From Aristolochia californica (Eukaryota > Streptophyta > Magnoliopsida > Piperales > Aristolochiaceae), in contig JARWKL010000008.1 in the NCBI GenBank assembly GCA_029961685.1, positions 33,543,619-33,607,618 of the forward strand: a stretch of 64,000 nucleotides of DNA, read 5' to 3'. The position numbers and the translations under genes are program-made. The notes beneath the pieces were generated by a model that did not search any database, was not told where the DNA came from, and saw only the letters and a program-made list of their open reading frames with translations. Position 1 is the stretch's first letter. Each line of letters opens with the position of its first letter. Below, piece by piece: positions 51,612 through 64,000 of this stretch.

Positions 51612-54600
51612 TTGTACTAGTGGAATTTCCAAAACATGGTTAACAAAACTTTCGTGTTCATTTTTGGTGCGTGAAAAAAATATCTTCACTTACATTTACT
51701 ATTGTTTTCATATTTTTTTGCATAAATAAACTCTAAAATTTTTATTTTGTTGTACGATCTATTTGCCTTATGTTTTTTGTTTACATAAAAAATGGGAGAG
51801 TGAAAACTCATGTATGGATTTGAAAAAAAATTGAACATCCAAAATGGAAATGCACAAATGATGAGAGAGATAATTCCAAAAAGTATCTGTGATTTTTTTA
51901 AGGATTGTAAACTCTTTCAGTTTTTTTATATATTTTGGGTTTCGCTATCATCGGTAGAGGGGCGAGGCATTTTTATTTGAGTGTTGACTCCCAAAGCATA
52001 AGTCATTTCTAACTAAAATTATAACCGTTACACATCATTAATTGATCAAAACATTCACGATTACGTAAGATTGTGAGGTCCATATTTTGTAAAATAGGCA
52101 AAAAGTGGGTTGTTAGGCTCTTGTCCACACGTTAACTTGAGAATTCAACTTTTTCCACTTCTTGAAATTTTTGGATCATTAGGTCATTAGCATCTTCAAC
52201 ATGTTTTTGGCATGCATACCCACTACATTTAAAACATGTTAGCATTAATTACAAATCTCTTTCTTATAAAATTCCACCAAGCTATTAGGGGTTGTACTAG
52301 TGGAATTTCCCAAACATGGGAAACAAAACTTTGGCGTTCCTTTTTGGTGCGTGAAAAAATTTTCTTCACTTACATTTATTATTGTTTTCAATTTTTTTTG
52401 CATGCATAAATTCTAAAATTTTCATTTTGTTGTGTGATCTATTTGCTTATCTTTTTTTTTTTACGTCAAAAATGGGAGAGTGAAAACTCAAGTTTGGATT
52501 AGAAAAAATAGTGAACATCCAAAATGGAAATGCACAAATGCTGAGAGAGATAATTCCAAAAAGTATCGGTGATGTTTTAAAGATTGTAAACTCTTTCAGT
52601 TTTTTTATATAGTTTTGGTTTCGCAATCATGGGAAGAGGAGGGAGGAATTTTTATCTGAGTGTTGACTCCCAAACCATAAGTCATTTCTAACTAAAATTA
52701 TAGCCGTTACACATCATTAATAGATCAAAACATTCATGATGATCTATGATTGTTAGGTCCACTTTTTGAAAAATAGGCAAAAAGTGGGTTGTTAGGCTCT
52801 CGTCCACACGTTAACTTGAAAATTTTACTTTTTCTACTCGAAATTTTTGGTCCATAGGTCATTAGCATCTTCAACATGTTTCTGGCCGGCATATCCACTA
52901 CATTTAAAACATGTTAGGATCAATTAGAAATCACTTTCTTATAAAATTCCACCAAGCTATTAGGTGTTGTACTAGTGGAATTTCCCAAACATGGGTAACA
53001 AAACTTTGGTGTACATTTTTGGTGCGTGAAAAAATTTTCTTCACTTATATTTATTATTGATTTCAAATTTATTTGCATACATAAACTCATAAATTTTCTT
53101 TTTGTTGTGTGATCTATTTGCCTTATCTTTTTTGTTTACGAAAAAAATGGGAGAGTGAAAACTCAAGTTTGGATTAGAAAAAAAATTGAACATCCAAAAT
53201 GGAAATGCACAAATGCTGAGAGAGATAATTCCAAAACGTATCTGTGATTTTTTAAGGATTGTAAACCTTTTCAGGTTTTTTATATATTTTGGGTTTCACA
53301 ATCATAAGAAGAGGGGGGAGGCATTTTTATCTGAGTGTTGGCTCCCAAACAATAAGTCATTTCTAACTAAAATTATAGCCTTTAAACATCATTAATCGAT
53401 CAAAACATTCATGATGATCTATGATTGTTAGGTCCGCTTGTTGTGAAATAGGCAAAAAGTGGGCAGTTACGCTCTAGTCCACACATTAACTTGACAATTC
53501 AACTTTTCTTCTCCTTGAAAATTTTGAATCATTAGGTCATTAGTATCGTCAATATGTTTCTGGCCTACATATCCACCACATTTAAAACATGTTACGATAA
53601 ATTAGAAATATCTTTCTTTTAAAATTCCACCAAAATATTAGGGGTTGTACTAGTGGAATTTTCCAAACATGGGTAACAAAACTTAGGTTTTCATTTTTGG
53701 TGCATGAAAAAATTTACTTCACTTACATTTATTATTGTTTTCAATTTTTTTATGCTTATGTATACTCTAAAATTTTAATTTATTTGTGTGATCTATTTGC
53801 CTTATCTTTTATGTTTACGACAAAAATGGAAGCCTAAAACCTCAAGTTAGGATTAGAAAAAAAATTGAACATCCAAAATGGAAATGAACAAATGCTGTGA
53901 GAGATAATTCCAACAAGTATCTGTGATTTTTAGGGATTGTAAACTCTTTCAGTTTTTTTATATATTTTGGGTTTTGCAATCATCGGAAGAGGGGGGAGAC
54001 ATTTTTATCTTAGTATTGACTCCCAAACCATAAGTCATTTCTAATTAAAATTATAGCCGTTACACATCATTAATCGATTAAAACATTCACGATGATCTAT
54101 GATTGTTAGGTCCACTTTTTTTTAAATAGGCAAAAAGTGGGTTGTTAGGCTCTGCTCCACATGTTAACTTGAGAATTCAACTTTTTCTACTCCTTGAAAT
54201 TTTTGGATCATTAGGTCATTAGCATCTTCAACATTTTTCTTGCCTGCATATCCTTCACATTTAAAACATGTTAGGATCAATAAGAAATCTCTTTCTTATA
54301 AAATTCCACCAAGCTATTTGGGTTTGTACTAGTGGAATTTCCCAAACATGTGTAAAAAAACTCTGGCGTTCATTTTTTGTGTATGAAAATTTTTTCTTCA
54401 CTTACATTTATTATTGTTTTCAAATTTTTTTTGCATACATAATTTCAAAAAATTTCATTTTGTTGTGTGATCTATTTGCCTTATCTTTTTTGTTTACAAC
54501 AAAAATGGGAGAGTGAAACCTCAAGTTTGGATTAGAAAAAAAATTGAACATCCAAAATGGAAATGCACAAATGTTGAGAGAGATAATTCCAAAAAGTATC

Positions 54601-55599
54601 TAAGATTTTTAAAGCATTGTAAACTCTTTCAATTTTTTTTATATATTCTGGGTTTCTCAATCTTCGGAAGAGGTGGGAGGCATTTTTATCTGAGTGTTGA
54701 CTCCCAAACCATAAGTCATTTCTAACAAAAATTATAGCCGTTTATACATCATTAATCAATCAAAACTTTCACGATGATCTATGATCGTTAGGTCCGCTTT
54801 TTGTAAAATAGGCAAAAAGTGAGTTGTTTGGCTTTGGTCCACACGTTAACTTCAGAATTCAACTTTTTGTAGTCCTTGAAATTTTTGGATCATTAGGTCA
54901 TTTGATTATTCAACATGTTTCTGGCATGCATATCCACCACATTTAAAACATGTTAGGATCAACTAGAAATCTCTTTCATATAAAATTCCTCCAAGCTATT
55001 AGGGGTTGTACTAGTGGAATTTCCCAAACATGGGTAACAAAACTTTGGTGTTCATTTTTGGTGCATGAAAAACTTTTCTTCATTTACGTTTTTTATTGTA
55101 TTCAAATTTTTTTTGCATACATAAACTCTAAAATTTTCATATTTTTGGGTGATCTATTTGCCTTATCTTTTTTGTTTACTACAAAAATGGGAGAGTGATA
55201 ACTCAAGTTTGGATTAGAAAAAAAATGGAACATAATAAATGCAAATGAACAAAAACTGAGAGAGATAATTCCAAAAAGTATTTGTGATATTTTATGGATT
55301 GTAAACTCTTTCAATTTTTTTATATATTTTGGGTTTCGTAATCTTCAGAAGAGGGGGGAGGTATTTTTTTCAGATTGTTGACTCCCAAACTATAAGTCAT
55401 TTCAAACTAAAATTAGAGCCGTTACACATCCTTAATCGATCAAAACATTCACGATGATCTATGACTGATAGGTCCGCTTTTTCTAAAATAGGCAAAAAGT
55501 TGGTTCTTAGGCTCTTGTCCACGCGTTAACTTGAGAATTCAACTTTTTCTACTCCTTGATATTTTTGGATCATTAGGCCATTAGCATCTTCAACATGTT
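51612..55599 (+). repeat. Monomeric satellite array (6 monomers)
   Basis: Starts 51612, 52292, 52967, 53645, 54324, 55006 (steps 675-682 bp). Just before 51612 about 16 bp are missing (aatctcttcctccaagc). The 52292 monomer has the tctactcgaaattttt contraction (about 52838), also seen near 38740, 62340 and 63015. No gene is seen. Confidence 0.85.
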
Positions 55600-58330
55600 T
55601 CTGGCATGCATATCCACCACTTTTAAAACATGTTAGGATCAATTAGAAATATCTTTCTTATAAAATTCCACCAATCTATTAGGGGTTGTACTAGTGGAAT
55701 TTCCCAAACATGGGTAACAAAACTTTTGTGTTCATTTTTGGTGCATGAAAAAATTTTCTTCACTTATATTTATTTTTGTTTTCAAATTTTTTTGCATACT
55801 TAAAATCAAAAATTTTCATTTTGTTGTGTGATTTATTTGCCTTATCTTTTTTGTTTACGAAAAAAAATGGGAGAGTGAAAACTCAAGTTTGGATTAGAAA
55901 AAAAAATTGAACATCCAAAATGCAAAGGTACAAATGCTGAGAGAGATAATACCAAAAAGAATCTGTGATTTTTTAAGGATTGTAAACTCTTTCAGTTTTT
56001 ATATATATTTTGGGTTTGGCAATCATTCGATGAGGGGGGAGGCATTTTTATCTGAGTGTTGACTCCCAAACCATAAGACATTTCAAACTAAAATTATAGC
56101 AGTTACACAGAATTAATCGATCAAAACATTCAAGATGATCCATGATTGTTATGTCCGCTTTTTGAAAAATAGGCAAAAAGTGGGTTGTTAGGCTCTGGTC
56201 CACTCGTTAACTTGAGAATTCAACATTTTCTACTCCTAGAAATTTTTGTATCAATAGGTCATTAGCATCTTCAACATGTTTCTGGCCTACATATCTACTA
56301 CATGTAAAACATGTTACGATCAATTAGAAATCTCTTTCTTATAAAATTCCACCAAGCAATTAGGGGTTGTACGGGCGGAATTTTCCAAACATGGGTAACA
56401 AAACTTTGGTGTTCATTTTTGGTGTGTGAAATTTTTTTCTTCAATTACATTTATTTTTGTTTTCAAAATTTTTTGCATGCATAAATTCTAAAATTTTCAT
56501 TTTGTTGTGTGATCTATTTGCCTTATATTTTTTGTTTACGACAAAAATGGGAGAGTGAAAACTCAAGTTTTGATTACAAAAGGAATTAAAAATAAAAAAT
56601 GGAAATGTAAAAATGCTGAGAGAGATAATTCAAAAAATTATCTTCGAATTTTTTAAGGATTGTACACTCTTTCAGTTTTTTTTATATATTTTGGGTTTCA
56701 CAATCATCAGAAGAGGGGGGAGGAATTTTTATCTGAGTGTTGACTCCCAAACCATAAGTCATTTCTAACTAAAATTATAGCCGTTACACATCATTAATCG
56801 ATCAAAACATTCACGATGATCTCTGATTGTTAGGTCCGATTTTTAAAAAATAGGCAAAAAGTGGGTTGTTAGGCTCTGGTGCACACGTTAACTTGAGAAT
56901 TCAAATTTTTCTACTCCTTGAACTTTTTGGATGATTAAGTCATTAGCATCTTCAACATGTTTCTGGCATGCATATCCACCACTTTTAAAACATGTTTGGA
57001 TCAATTAGAAATATCTTTCTTATAAAATTCCACCAATCTATTAGGGGTTATACTAGTGGAATTTCCCAAACATGGGTAACAAAACTTTTGTGTTCATTTT
57101 TGGTGCATGAAAAAATTTTCTTCACTTACATTTATTTTTGTTTTCAAATTTTTTTGCATACATAAACTCCAAAATTTTCATTTTGTTGTGTGATCTATTT
57201 GCCTTATCTTTTTTGTTTACGAAAAAAAAAATGGGAGAGTGAAAACTCATGTTTGGATTAGAAAAAAAATTGAACATCCAAAATGCAACTGTACAAATGC
57301 TGAGAGAGATAATACCAAAAAGTATCTGTGATTTTTTAAGGATTGTCAACTCTTTCAGTTTTTATATATATTTTGGGTTTGGCAATCATTCGATGAGGGG
57401 GGAGGCATTTTTATCTGAGTGTTGACTCCCAAACCATAAGTCATTCCAAACTAAAATTATAGCAGTTACACATAATTAATCGATCAAAACATTCAAGATG
57501 ATCTACGATTGTTAGGTCCGCTTTTTGTAAAATAGGCAAAAAGTGGGTTGTTAGGCTCTGGTCCACTCGTTAACTTGAGAATTCAACTTTTTCTACTCCT
57601 AGAAATTTTTGTATCAATAGGTCATTAGCATTTTCAACATGTTTCCGGCCTACATATCCACCACATGTAAAACATGTTACGATCAATTAGAAATCTCTTT
57701 CTTATAAAATTCCACCAAACTATTAGGGGTTGTACGGGTGGAATTTTCCAAACATGGGTAACAAAACTTTGGTGTTCATTTTTGGTGCGTGAAAATTTTT
57801 TCTTCAATTACATTTATTTTTGTTTTCAAAATTTTTTGCATGCATAAATTCTAAAATTTTCATTTTGTTGTGTGATCTATTTGCCTTATCTTTTTTGTTT
57901 ACGACAAAAATGGGAGAGTGAAAACTCAAGTTTTGATTACAAAAAGAATTAAAAATTAGAAATGGAAATGTACAAATGTTAAGAGAGATAATTCAAAAAA
58001 TTATCTTCGAATTTTTTAAGGATTGTAAACTCTTTTAGTTTTTTTATATATTTTGGGTTTCACAATCATCGGAAGAGGGGGGAGGAATTTTTATCTGAGT
58101 GTTGACTCCCAAACCATAAGTCATTTCTAACTAAAATTATAGCCGTTACACATCATTAATCAATCAAAACATTCACGATGATCTCTGATTGTTAGGTCCG
58201 GTTTTTAAAAAATAGGCAAAAAGTGGGTTGTTAGGCTCTGGTGCACACGTTAACTTGAGAATTCAACTTTTTCTACTCCTTGAACTTTTTGGATGATTAG
58301 GTCATAAGCATCTTCAACATGTTTCTGGCA
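55600..58330 (+). repeat. Recent tandem duplication of a two-monomer unit (2 x ~1,363 bp)
   Basis: Copy 1 about 55600-56965 and copy 2 about 56966-58330; ends are approximate. Monomers 55686 and 57048 share ccaccacttttaaaacatg, acttttgtgttc and the tatatatattttgggtttgg and attcgatgagg variants. Monomers 56367 and 57730 share ttgtacggg(c/t)gg, cttcaattacatttattttt and the unusual gattacaaaa(a/g)gaatt stretch. Similarity is roughly 95% by eye over sampled segments, much higher than between neighbouring monomers. Confidence 0.82.
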
Positions 58331-61300
58331 TGCATATCCACCACATTTAAAACCTCTTAGGATCAATTAGAAATCTCTTTCTTATAAAATTCCTCCAAGC
58401 TATTAGGGTTTGTACTAGTGGAATTTCCCAAACATGGGTAACAAAACTTTGGTGTTCATTTTTGGTACTTGAAAATTATTTCTACACTTTATTTTATAAT
58501 TGTTTTCAAATTTATTTGCAGACATTAACTCTAAAATTTTCTTTTTTTTGTGTGATTTAATTTGCCTTATCTATTTTGTTTACAACAAAAATGGGAGTGT
58601 GAAAACTTAAAGTTTGGATTAGAAAAAAAATTGAACTTCCAAAACGGAAATGCACAAATGCTGAGAGTGATAATTCCAAAAATTATCTGTGATTTTTTAA
58701 GGATTGTAAACTCTTTTAGTGTTTTTTATATATTTTGGGTTTCGCAATCATCAAAAGAGGGGGGAGGCATTTTTATCTGAGTGTTGATCCCCAAACCACA
58801 AGTCATTTCTAACTAAAATTATGGCCATTACACATCATTAATCGATTAAAACATTCACGATGATTGATGATTGTTAGGTCCACTTTTTTGTAAAATAGGC
58901 AAAAAGTGGGTTGTTTGGCTCTCTGGTCCACACGTTAACTTGAGAATTCAACTTTTTCTACTCCATGAAATTTTTGGATCATTAAGTCATTAGTATCTTC
59001 AACAAGTTTCTGGCATGCATATCCACCGCATTTAGAACATGATAGGATCAATTACAAATCTCTTTCTTATAAAATTCCACCAAGCTATTAGGGGTGGTAC
59101 TTGTGGAATTTCTCAAACATGGGTAACAAAACTTTGGTGTTCATTTTTGGTGTGTGAAAAAATTTTCTTCACTTACATTTATTATAGTTTTCAAATTTTT
59201 TTGCAAATATAAACTCTAAAATTTTCATTTTGTTGTGTGATCTATTTGCCTTATCCTTTTTGTTTACGACAAAAATGGGATAGTGAACACTCATGTTTGG
59301 ATTAGAAAAAAAATTGAACATCCAAAATGGAAATGAACAAATGTTGAGAGAGATAATTCGAAAAAGTATCTGTGATTTTTGAAGGATTATAAAACCTTTC
59401 AGTATTTTTATATATTTTGGGTTTCGCAATCATCGGAAGAGGGGAGAGGCATTTTTATCTGAGTGTTGACTCCCAAACCATAAGTCATTTCTAACTAAAA
59501 TTATAGCAGTTGCACATCATTAATCGATCAAAACATTTACGATGATCTATGATTTTTAGGTCTGCTTTTTGTTAAATAGGCAAAAAGTTGGTTGTTACGC
59601 TCTAGTCCACACGTTAACTTGAGAATTCAACTTTTTCAACTACTTGAAATTTTTGGATCATTAGGTCATTAGCATCTTCTACATGTTTCTGGCCTGCATA
59701 TCCACCACATTTAAAACATGTTACGATCAATTAGAAATCTCTTTCTTAAAAAGTTCCACCAATCTATTAGGGGTTGTACTAGTGGAATTTCCCACACATG
59801 GGTAACAAAACTTTGGCGTTCATTTTTGGCCTGTGAAAAAATTTTCTTCACTTACATTTATTATTGTTTTCAATTTTTTTTGCATACATAAACTCTAAAA
59901 TTTTCATTTTGATGTGTGATCTATTTGCCTTATCTATTTTGTTTATAACAAAAATGGGAGAGTGAAAACTCAAGTTTGGATTAGAAAAAGAAATTAACAT
60001 CCAAAATGGAAATGCACAAATGTTGAGAGAGATAATTCCAGAAAGTATCTGTGATTTTTTAAGGACTATAAACTCTTTCAGTTTTTTTATACATTTTGGG
60101 TTTCACAATCATCGGAAGAGGGGGGAGGTATTTTTATTTGAGTGTTGAATCCCAAACCATAAGTCATTTCTAACTAAAATGATAGTTGTTACACATCATT
60201 AATCAATCAAAACATTCACGGTGATTTGTAATTGTTAGGTCCGCTTTTTGTAGAATAGGCAAAAAGTGGGTTGTTAGGCTCTGGTCCTCACGTTAACTTG
60301 AGAATTCAACTTTTTCTACTCCTTGAAATTTTTTGATCATTAGGTCATTAACATTTGCAACATGTTTCTGGCATGCATATCCACCACATTTAAAACATGT
60401 TAGGATCAATTAGAAATCTTTTCTTATAAAATTCCACCAAGCTATTGGGTGTTGTACTAGTGGAATTTCCCAAAACTTTGGTGTTCATTTTTTGTGCGTA
60501 AAAAAAAATTTCTTCACTTACATTTATTATTGTTTTCAAATTTTTTGCATACATAAAATCTAAAATTTTCATTTTGTTGAGTGATCTATTTGCCTTATCT
60601 TTTTTGTTTACGACAAAAATGGGAGAGTGAAAACGCAAGTTTGGATTAGAAAAAAAATTGAACATCCAAAATGCAAAAGCACAAGTGTCGAGAGAGATAA
60701 TTCCAAAAAGTATCTATGATTTTTTAAGGATTGTAAACTCTTTCAGTTTTTTTATATATTTTGGGTTTCACATTCTTCAGAAGAGGGGGGAGGCTTTTTT
60801 ATCTGAGCGTTGACTCCCAAACCATATGTCATTTCTAACTAAAATTATAGCTGTGACACATCATTAATCGATCAAAAGATTCACGATGATCTATGATTGT
60901 TAGGTCCATTTTTTATAAAATAGGCAAAAAGTGGGTTGTTAGGCTCTGGCCCACACGTTATCTTGAGAATTCAACTTTTTCTACTCCTACAACTATTTGG
61001 ATCATTAGGTGGTTAGCATCTTCAACATGTTTCTGGCCTGCATATCAACCACATTTAAAATATTTTAGGATCAATTAGAAATATCTTTGTTATCAAATTC
61101 CATGAAGCTATTATGGGTTTGTACTACTGGAATTTCCCAAACATGGGTGACAAAACTTTGGTGTTCATTTTCGGTGCATGAAAAAAATTTCATCAGTTAC
61201 ATTTATTTTTGTTTTCAAATTTTTTTGCATACATAAACTCTAAAATTTTCATTTTGTTGTCTGATTAATTTTCCTTATCTTTTTTTTTTCCAAAAAAATG

Positions 61301-63826
61301 GGAGAGTGAAAACTCGAGTTTGGATTAGAAAAAAAATTGAACATCCAAAATGGAAATGCTCAAATGCTGAGAGAGATAATTCGAAAAAAGTAACTGTGAT
61401 TTTTTAAGGATTGTAAACTCTTTTTGTTTTTTTTATATATTTTGGGTTTCGCAATCATCGGAAGAGCGCGGAGGCATTTTGATCTAAGTGTTGACTCCAA
61501 AACCATAAGTCATTTCTAACAAAAATTATAGCTGTTACACATTATTAATCGATCAAAACATTCATGATGATCTATGATGGTTAGGTCCGTTTTTTGTAAA
61601 ATAGGCAAAAAAAGGGTTGTTAGGCTCTGGTCCACACGTTAACTTGAGAATTCCACTTTTTCTAGTCCTTGAAATTTTTGGATCATTAGGTCATTAGCAT
61701 CTTCAACATGTTTTTGACATGCATATCCACCACATTTAAAACATGTTAGGATCAATTAGAAATCTCTTTCTTATGAAATTCTACCAAGCTATTAGGGGTT
61801 GTACTAGTGGAATTGCCATAACATGGGAGGCAAAACTTTGGTGTTCAGTTTTGGTGCGTGAAAAAATTTTCTTCAGTTGCATTTATTTTGTTTTCAAAAA
61901 TTTTTCCATACATAAACTCTAAATTTTTCTTTTTTTTGTGTGATCTATTTGCCTTATCTTTTTTTTTTCGACAAAAATGGTCGAGTGAAAACTCAAGTTT
62001 GGATTAGAAAAAAAATTAAACATAAAAAATGGAAATGCACAAATGCTGAGAGAGTTAATTCCAAAAAGTATCTGTGATTTTTTAAGGATTGTAAACTCTT
62101 TTAGTTTTTTTATATATTTTGGGTTTTGTAATAATCGGAAGAGGGGGGTGGCATTTTTATCTGAGTGTTGTCTCCCAAACCTTAAGTCAGTTCTAACTAA
62201 AATTATAGCCATTACACATCTTTGATCGATCAAAATATTCACGATGATCTCTAATTCCTAGGTCCGCTTTTTTTAAAATAGGCAAAAAGTGGTTTGTTAG
62301 GCTCTGGTCCACAAGTTAACAAGAGAATTCAACTTTTTCTACTCGAAATTTTTGGATCATTAGGTCATTAGCATCTTCAACATGTTTCTGGCCTGCATAT
62401 CTACAACATTTAAAACATGTTAGGATCAATTAGAAATCTCTTTCTTATAAAATTCCACCAAGCTATTACGGGTTGTACTAGGAAAATTTCTCAAACATGG
62501 GTAACAAAAGTTTGGTGTTAATTTTTGGTGCGTGAAAAAATTTTCTTCACTTACATTTATTATTGAATTCAAAATTTTTTGCATACATAAAATCTAAAAT
62601 TTTAATTTTTTTGTGTGATCTTTTTGCATTATCTTTTTTTTTACGACAAAAATGGGAGAGTGAAAACTCAAGTTTGGATTAGAAAAAAAATTGAACTTCC
62701 AAAATGCAAATGAACAAAAGTTGAGAGAGATAAATCCAAAAAGTATCTGTGATTTTTTAAGGATTGTAAACTCTTTCAGTTTTTTTATATATTTTGGGTT
62801 TCGCAATCATCGGAAGAGGGGGGAGGCATTTTTATCTGAGTGTTGACTCCCAAACCATAAGTCATTTCTTACTAATATTACAGCCATTTCACATCAATAA
62901 CCGCTCAAAACATTCACGATGATCTATGATTGTTAGGTCCGCTTTATGGAAAATAGGCATAAAGTAGGTTGTTAGGCTCTAGTCCACACATTAACTTGAG
63001 AATTCAACTTTTTCTACTCGAAAGTTTTGGATGATTACGTAATTAGCATCTTCAACACGTTTTTGGCATGCATATCCACCACATTTAGAACATGTTAGGA
63101 TCAATTAGAAATCTCTTTCTTATAAAATTCGACGAAGCTATTAGGGGTTGTACTAGTGGAATTTCCCAAACATGGGTAATAAAACTTTGGTGTTCATTTT
63201 TTGTGCATTAAAATTATTTATTCACTTACATTTATTATTTTTTTCAAATTTTTTTACATACAAAAATTCTAAAATTTTCATTTTGTTGTGTGATCTATTT
63301 GCCTTATCTTTTTTGTTTACGACAAAAATGGGAGAGTGAAATCTCAAGTTTGGATTAGAAAAAAAATTGAACATCCAAAATAGAAATGCAAAAATGCTGA
63401 GAGAGATAATTCTAAAAAGTATCTGTGATTTTTTAAGGATTGTAAACTCTTTCAGTTTTTTTATATATTTTGGGTTTTGCAATCATCGGAAAAGGGGGGA
63501 GGCAATTTTATCTGAGTGTTGACTCCAAAACCATAAGTCATTTCTAACTAAAATTATAGCCGTTACACATCATTAATCGATCGAAACATTCACGATGATC
63601 TTTGAATGTTAGGTCCATTTTTTGTAAAATAGGCAAAAAGTGGGTTGTTAGGCTCTGGTCCACACGTTAACTTGAGGATTCCACTTTTTCTACTCCTTGA
63701 AATTTTTGGATCATTAGATCATTAGCATCTTCAACATGTTTCTAGCCTGCATATCCCCCACATTTAAAACACGTTAGGATAATTTTGAAATCTCTTGCTT
63801 ATAAAATTCCACCAAGCTATTAGGGG
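58331..63826 (+). repeat. Monomeric satellite array (8 monomers)
   Basis: Starts 58410, 59095, 59774, 60452, 61119, 61799, 62473, 63148. The 60452 monomer lost about 13 bp at tttcccaaaactttggtg between two caaa copies. The two contractions tactcgaaa near 62340 and 63015 mark related neighbours. The minus-strand frames at 61919-62242 and 63222-63482 are satellite sequence, not genes. Confidence 0.85.
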
Positions 63827-64000
63827 TTGTACTAGAGTCTAAAATTTTCATTTTGTTGTGTGATCTATTTGCCTTATCTTTTTTGTTTATGACAAAAATG
63901 AGAGAGTGAAAACTCAAGTTTGGATAAGAAAAAAAATTGAACATCCAAAATGTAAATGCACAAATGCTGAGAAAGATAATTCCAAAAAGTATATGTGATT
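63827..64000 (+). repeat. Monomer with ~125-bp internal deletion at the window edge
   Basis: After the phase mark ttgtactag (63827) the sequence jumps to agtctaaaattttcatttt (about 63835), which normally lies about 125 bp further on. The aaatttcccaaacatggg, gttcatttttggtgcg and T-rich cttacatttatt segments are missing. The monomer then runs normally to the end of the window, so the array continues to the right. Confidence 0.8.

Noticed and set aside
167..63482. Dozens of 60-128-codon open frames throughout the satellite
   Set aside because: They are the same few monomer segments read again and again, overlap on opposite strands, break in most copies by single-base indels, and give low-complexity Phe/Lys/Ile-rich products without recognisable domains.
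1..64000. CRISPR array, or bacterial repeat, as explanation of the regular repetition
   Set aside because: The repeat unit is hundreds of bases with no short-repeat/spacer pattern, and the nested element is a eukaryotic LTR retrotransposon.
1..64000. Telomere or rDNA (5S, 45S) repeats
   Set aside because: No run of TTTAGGG or its complement and no recognisable rRNA gene or pol III box arrangement was seen in the monomer.

Overview
The window is almost entirely tandemly repeated, AT-rich, non-coding satellite DNA from a nuclear genome, most likely a land plant (probably a eudicot, but the species cannot be told). The plant call rests mainly on one nested LTR retrotransposon with a plant-type initiator-Met tRNA primer-binding site. 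I find no host protein-coding gene, tRNA, rRNA or CRISPR array. The many short open frames (60-128 codons) are the same few stretches of the satellite recurring in phase.

Layout. (1) Positions 1 to about 27.8 kb: a higher-order repeat (HOR). Five diverged monomers of one family, called A-B-C-D-E here (about 680, 630, 675, 677 and 638 bp), form a unit of about 3,300 bp. Six regular copies (361-20154) are preceded by a partial one and followed by a rearranged block (20155-26133, order A-B-C/B-C-D-E-C-D-E) and a last truncated copy (A-B-D). (2) About 27.8-64 kb: the same monomer family without the five-part order, as a more diverged head-to-tail array with a steady step of 675-685 bp. It still shows local structure: a decayed dimeric periodicity at about 36.8-46.9 kb, blocks copied over 4.7 kb and 16 kb, a recent duplication of a 1.36-kb dimer at about 55.6-58.3 kb, and many small deletions flanked by short direct repeats. 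(3) 41514-43435: a 1,922-bp non-autonomous LTR retrotransposon on the minus strand, inserted into one monomer. It has a 5-bp target duplication AAACC, LTRs of 428 and 429 bp, an initiator-Met primer-binding site, a polypurine tract, a 76-codon gag-like start and a possible trace of the end of a Ty3/gypsy pol frame.

Interpretation. A homogenised HOR core passing into an older monomeric flank, with a retroelement in the older part, is the architecture expected at the edge of a large satellite array such as a centromeric, pericentromeric or heterochromatic knob array. The sequence alone does not show which. The interest lies in array evolution (unequal exchange, conversion, slippage) and in the deleted retroelement, not in a gene system. 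Monomer phase throughout is set arbitrarily at the conserved ttgtactagt motif. Percentages and subtype assignments are by eye from diagnostic variants.
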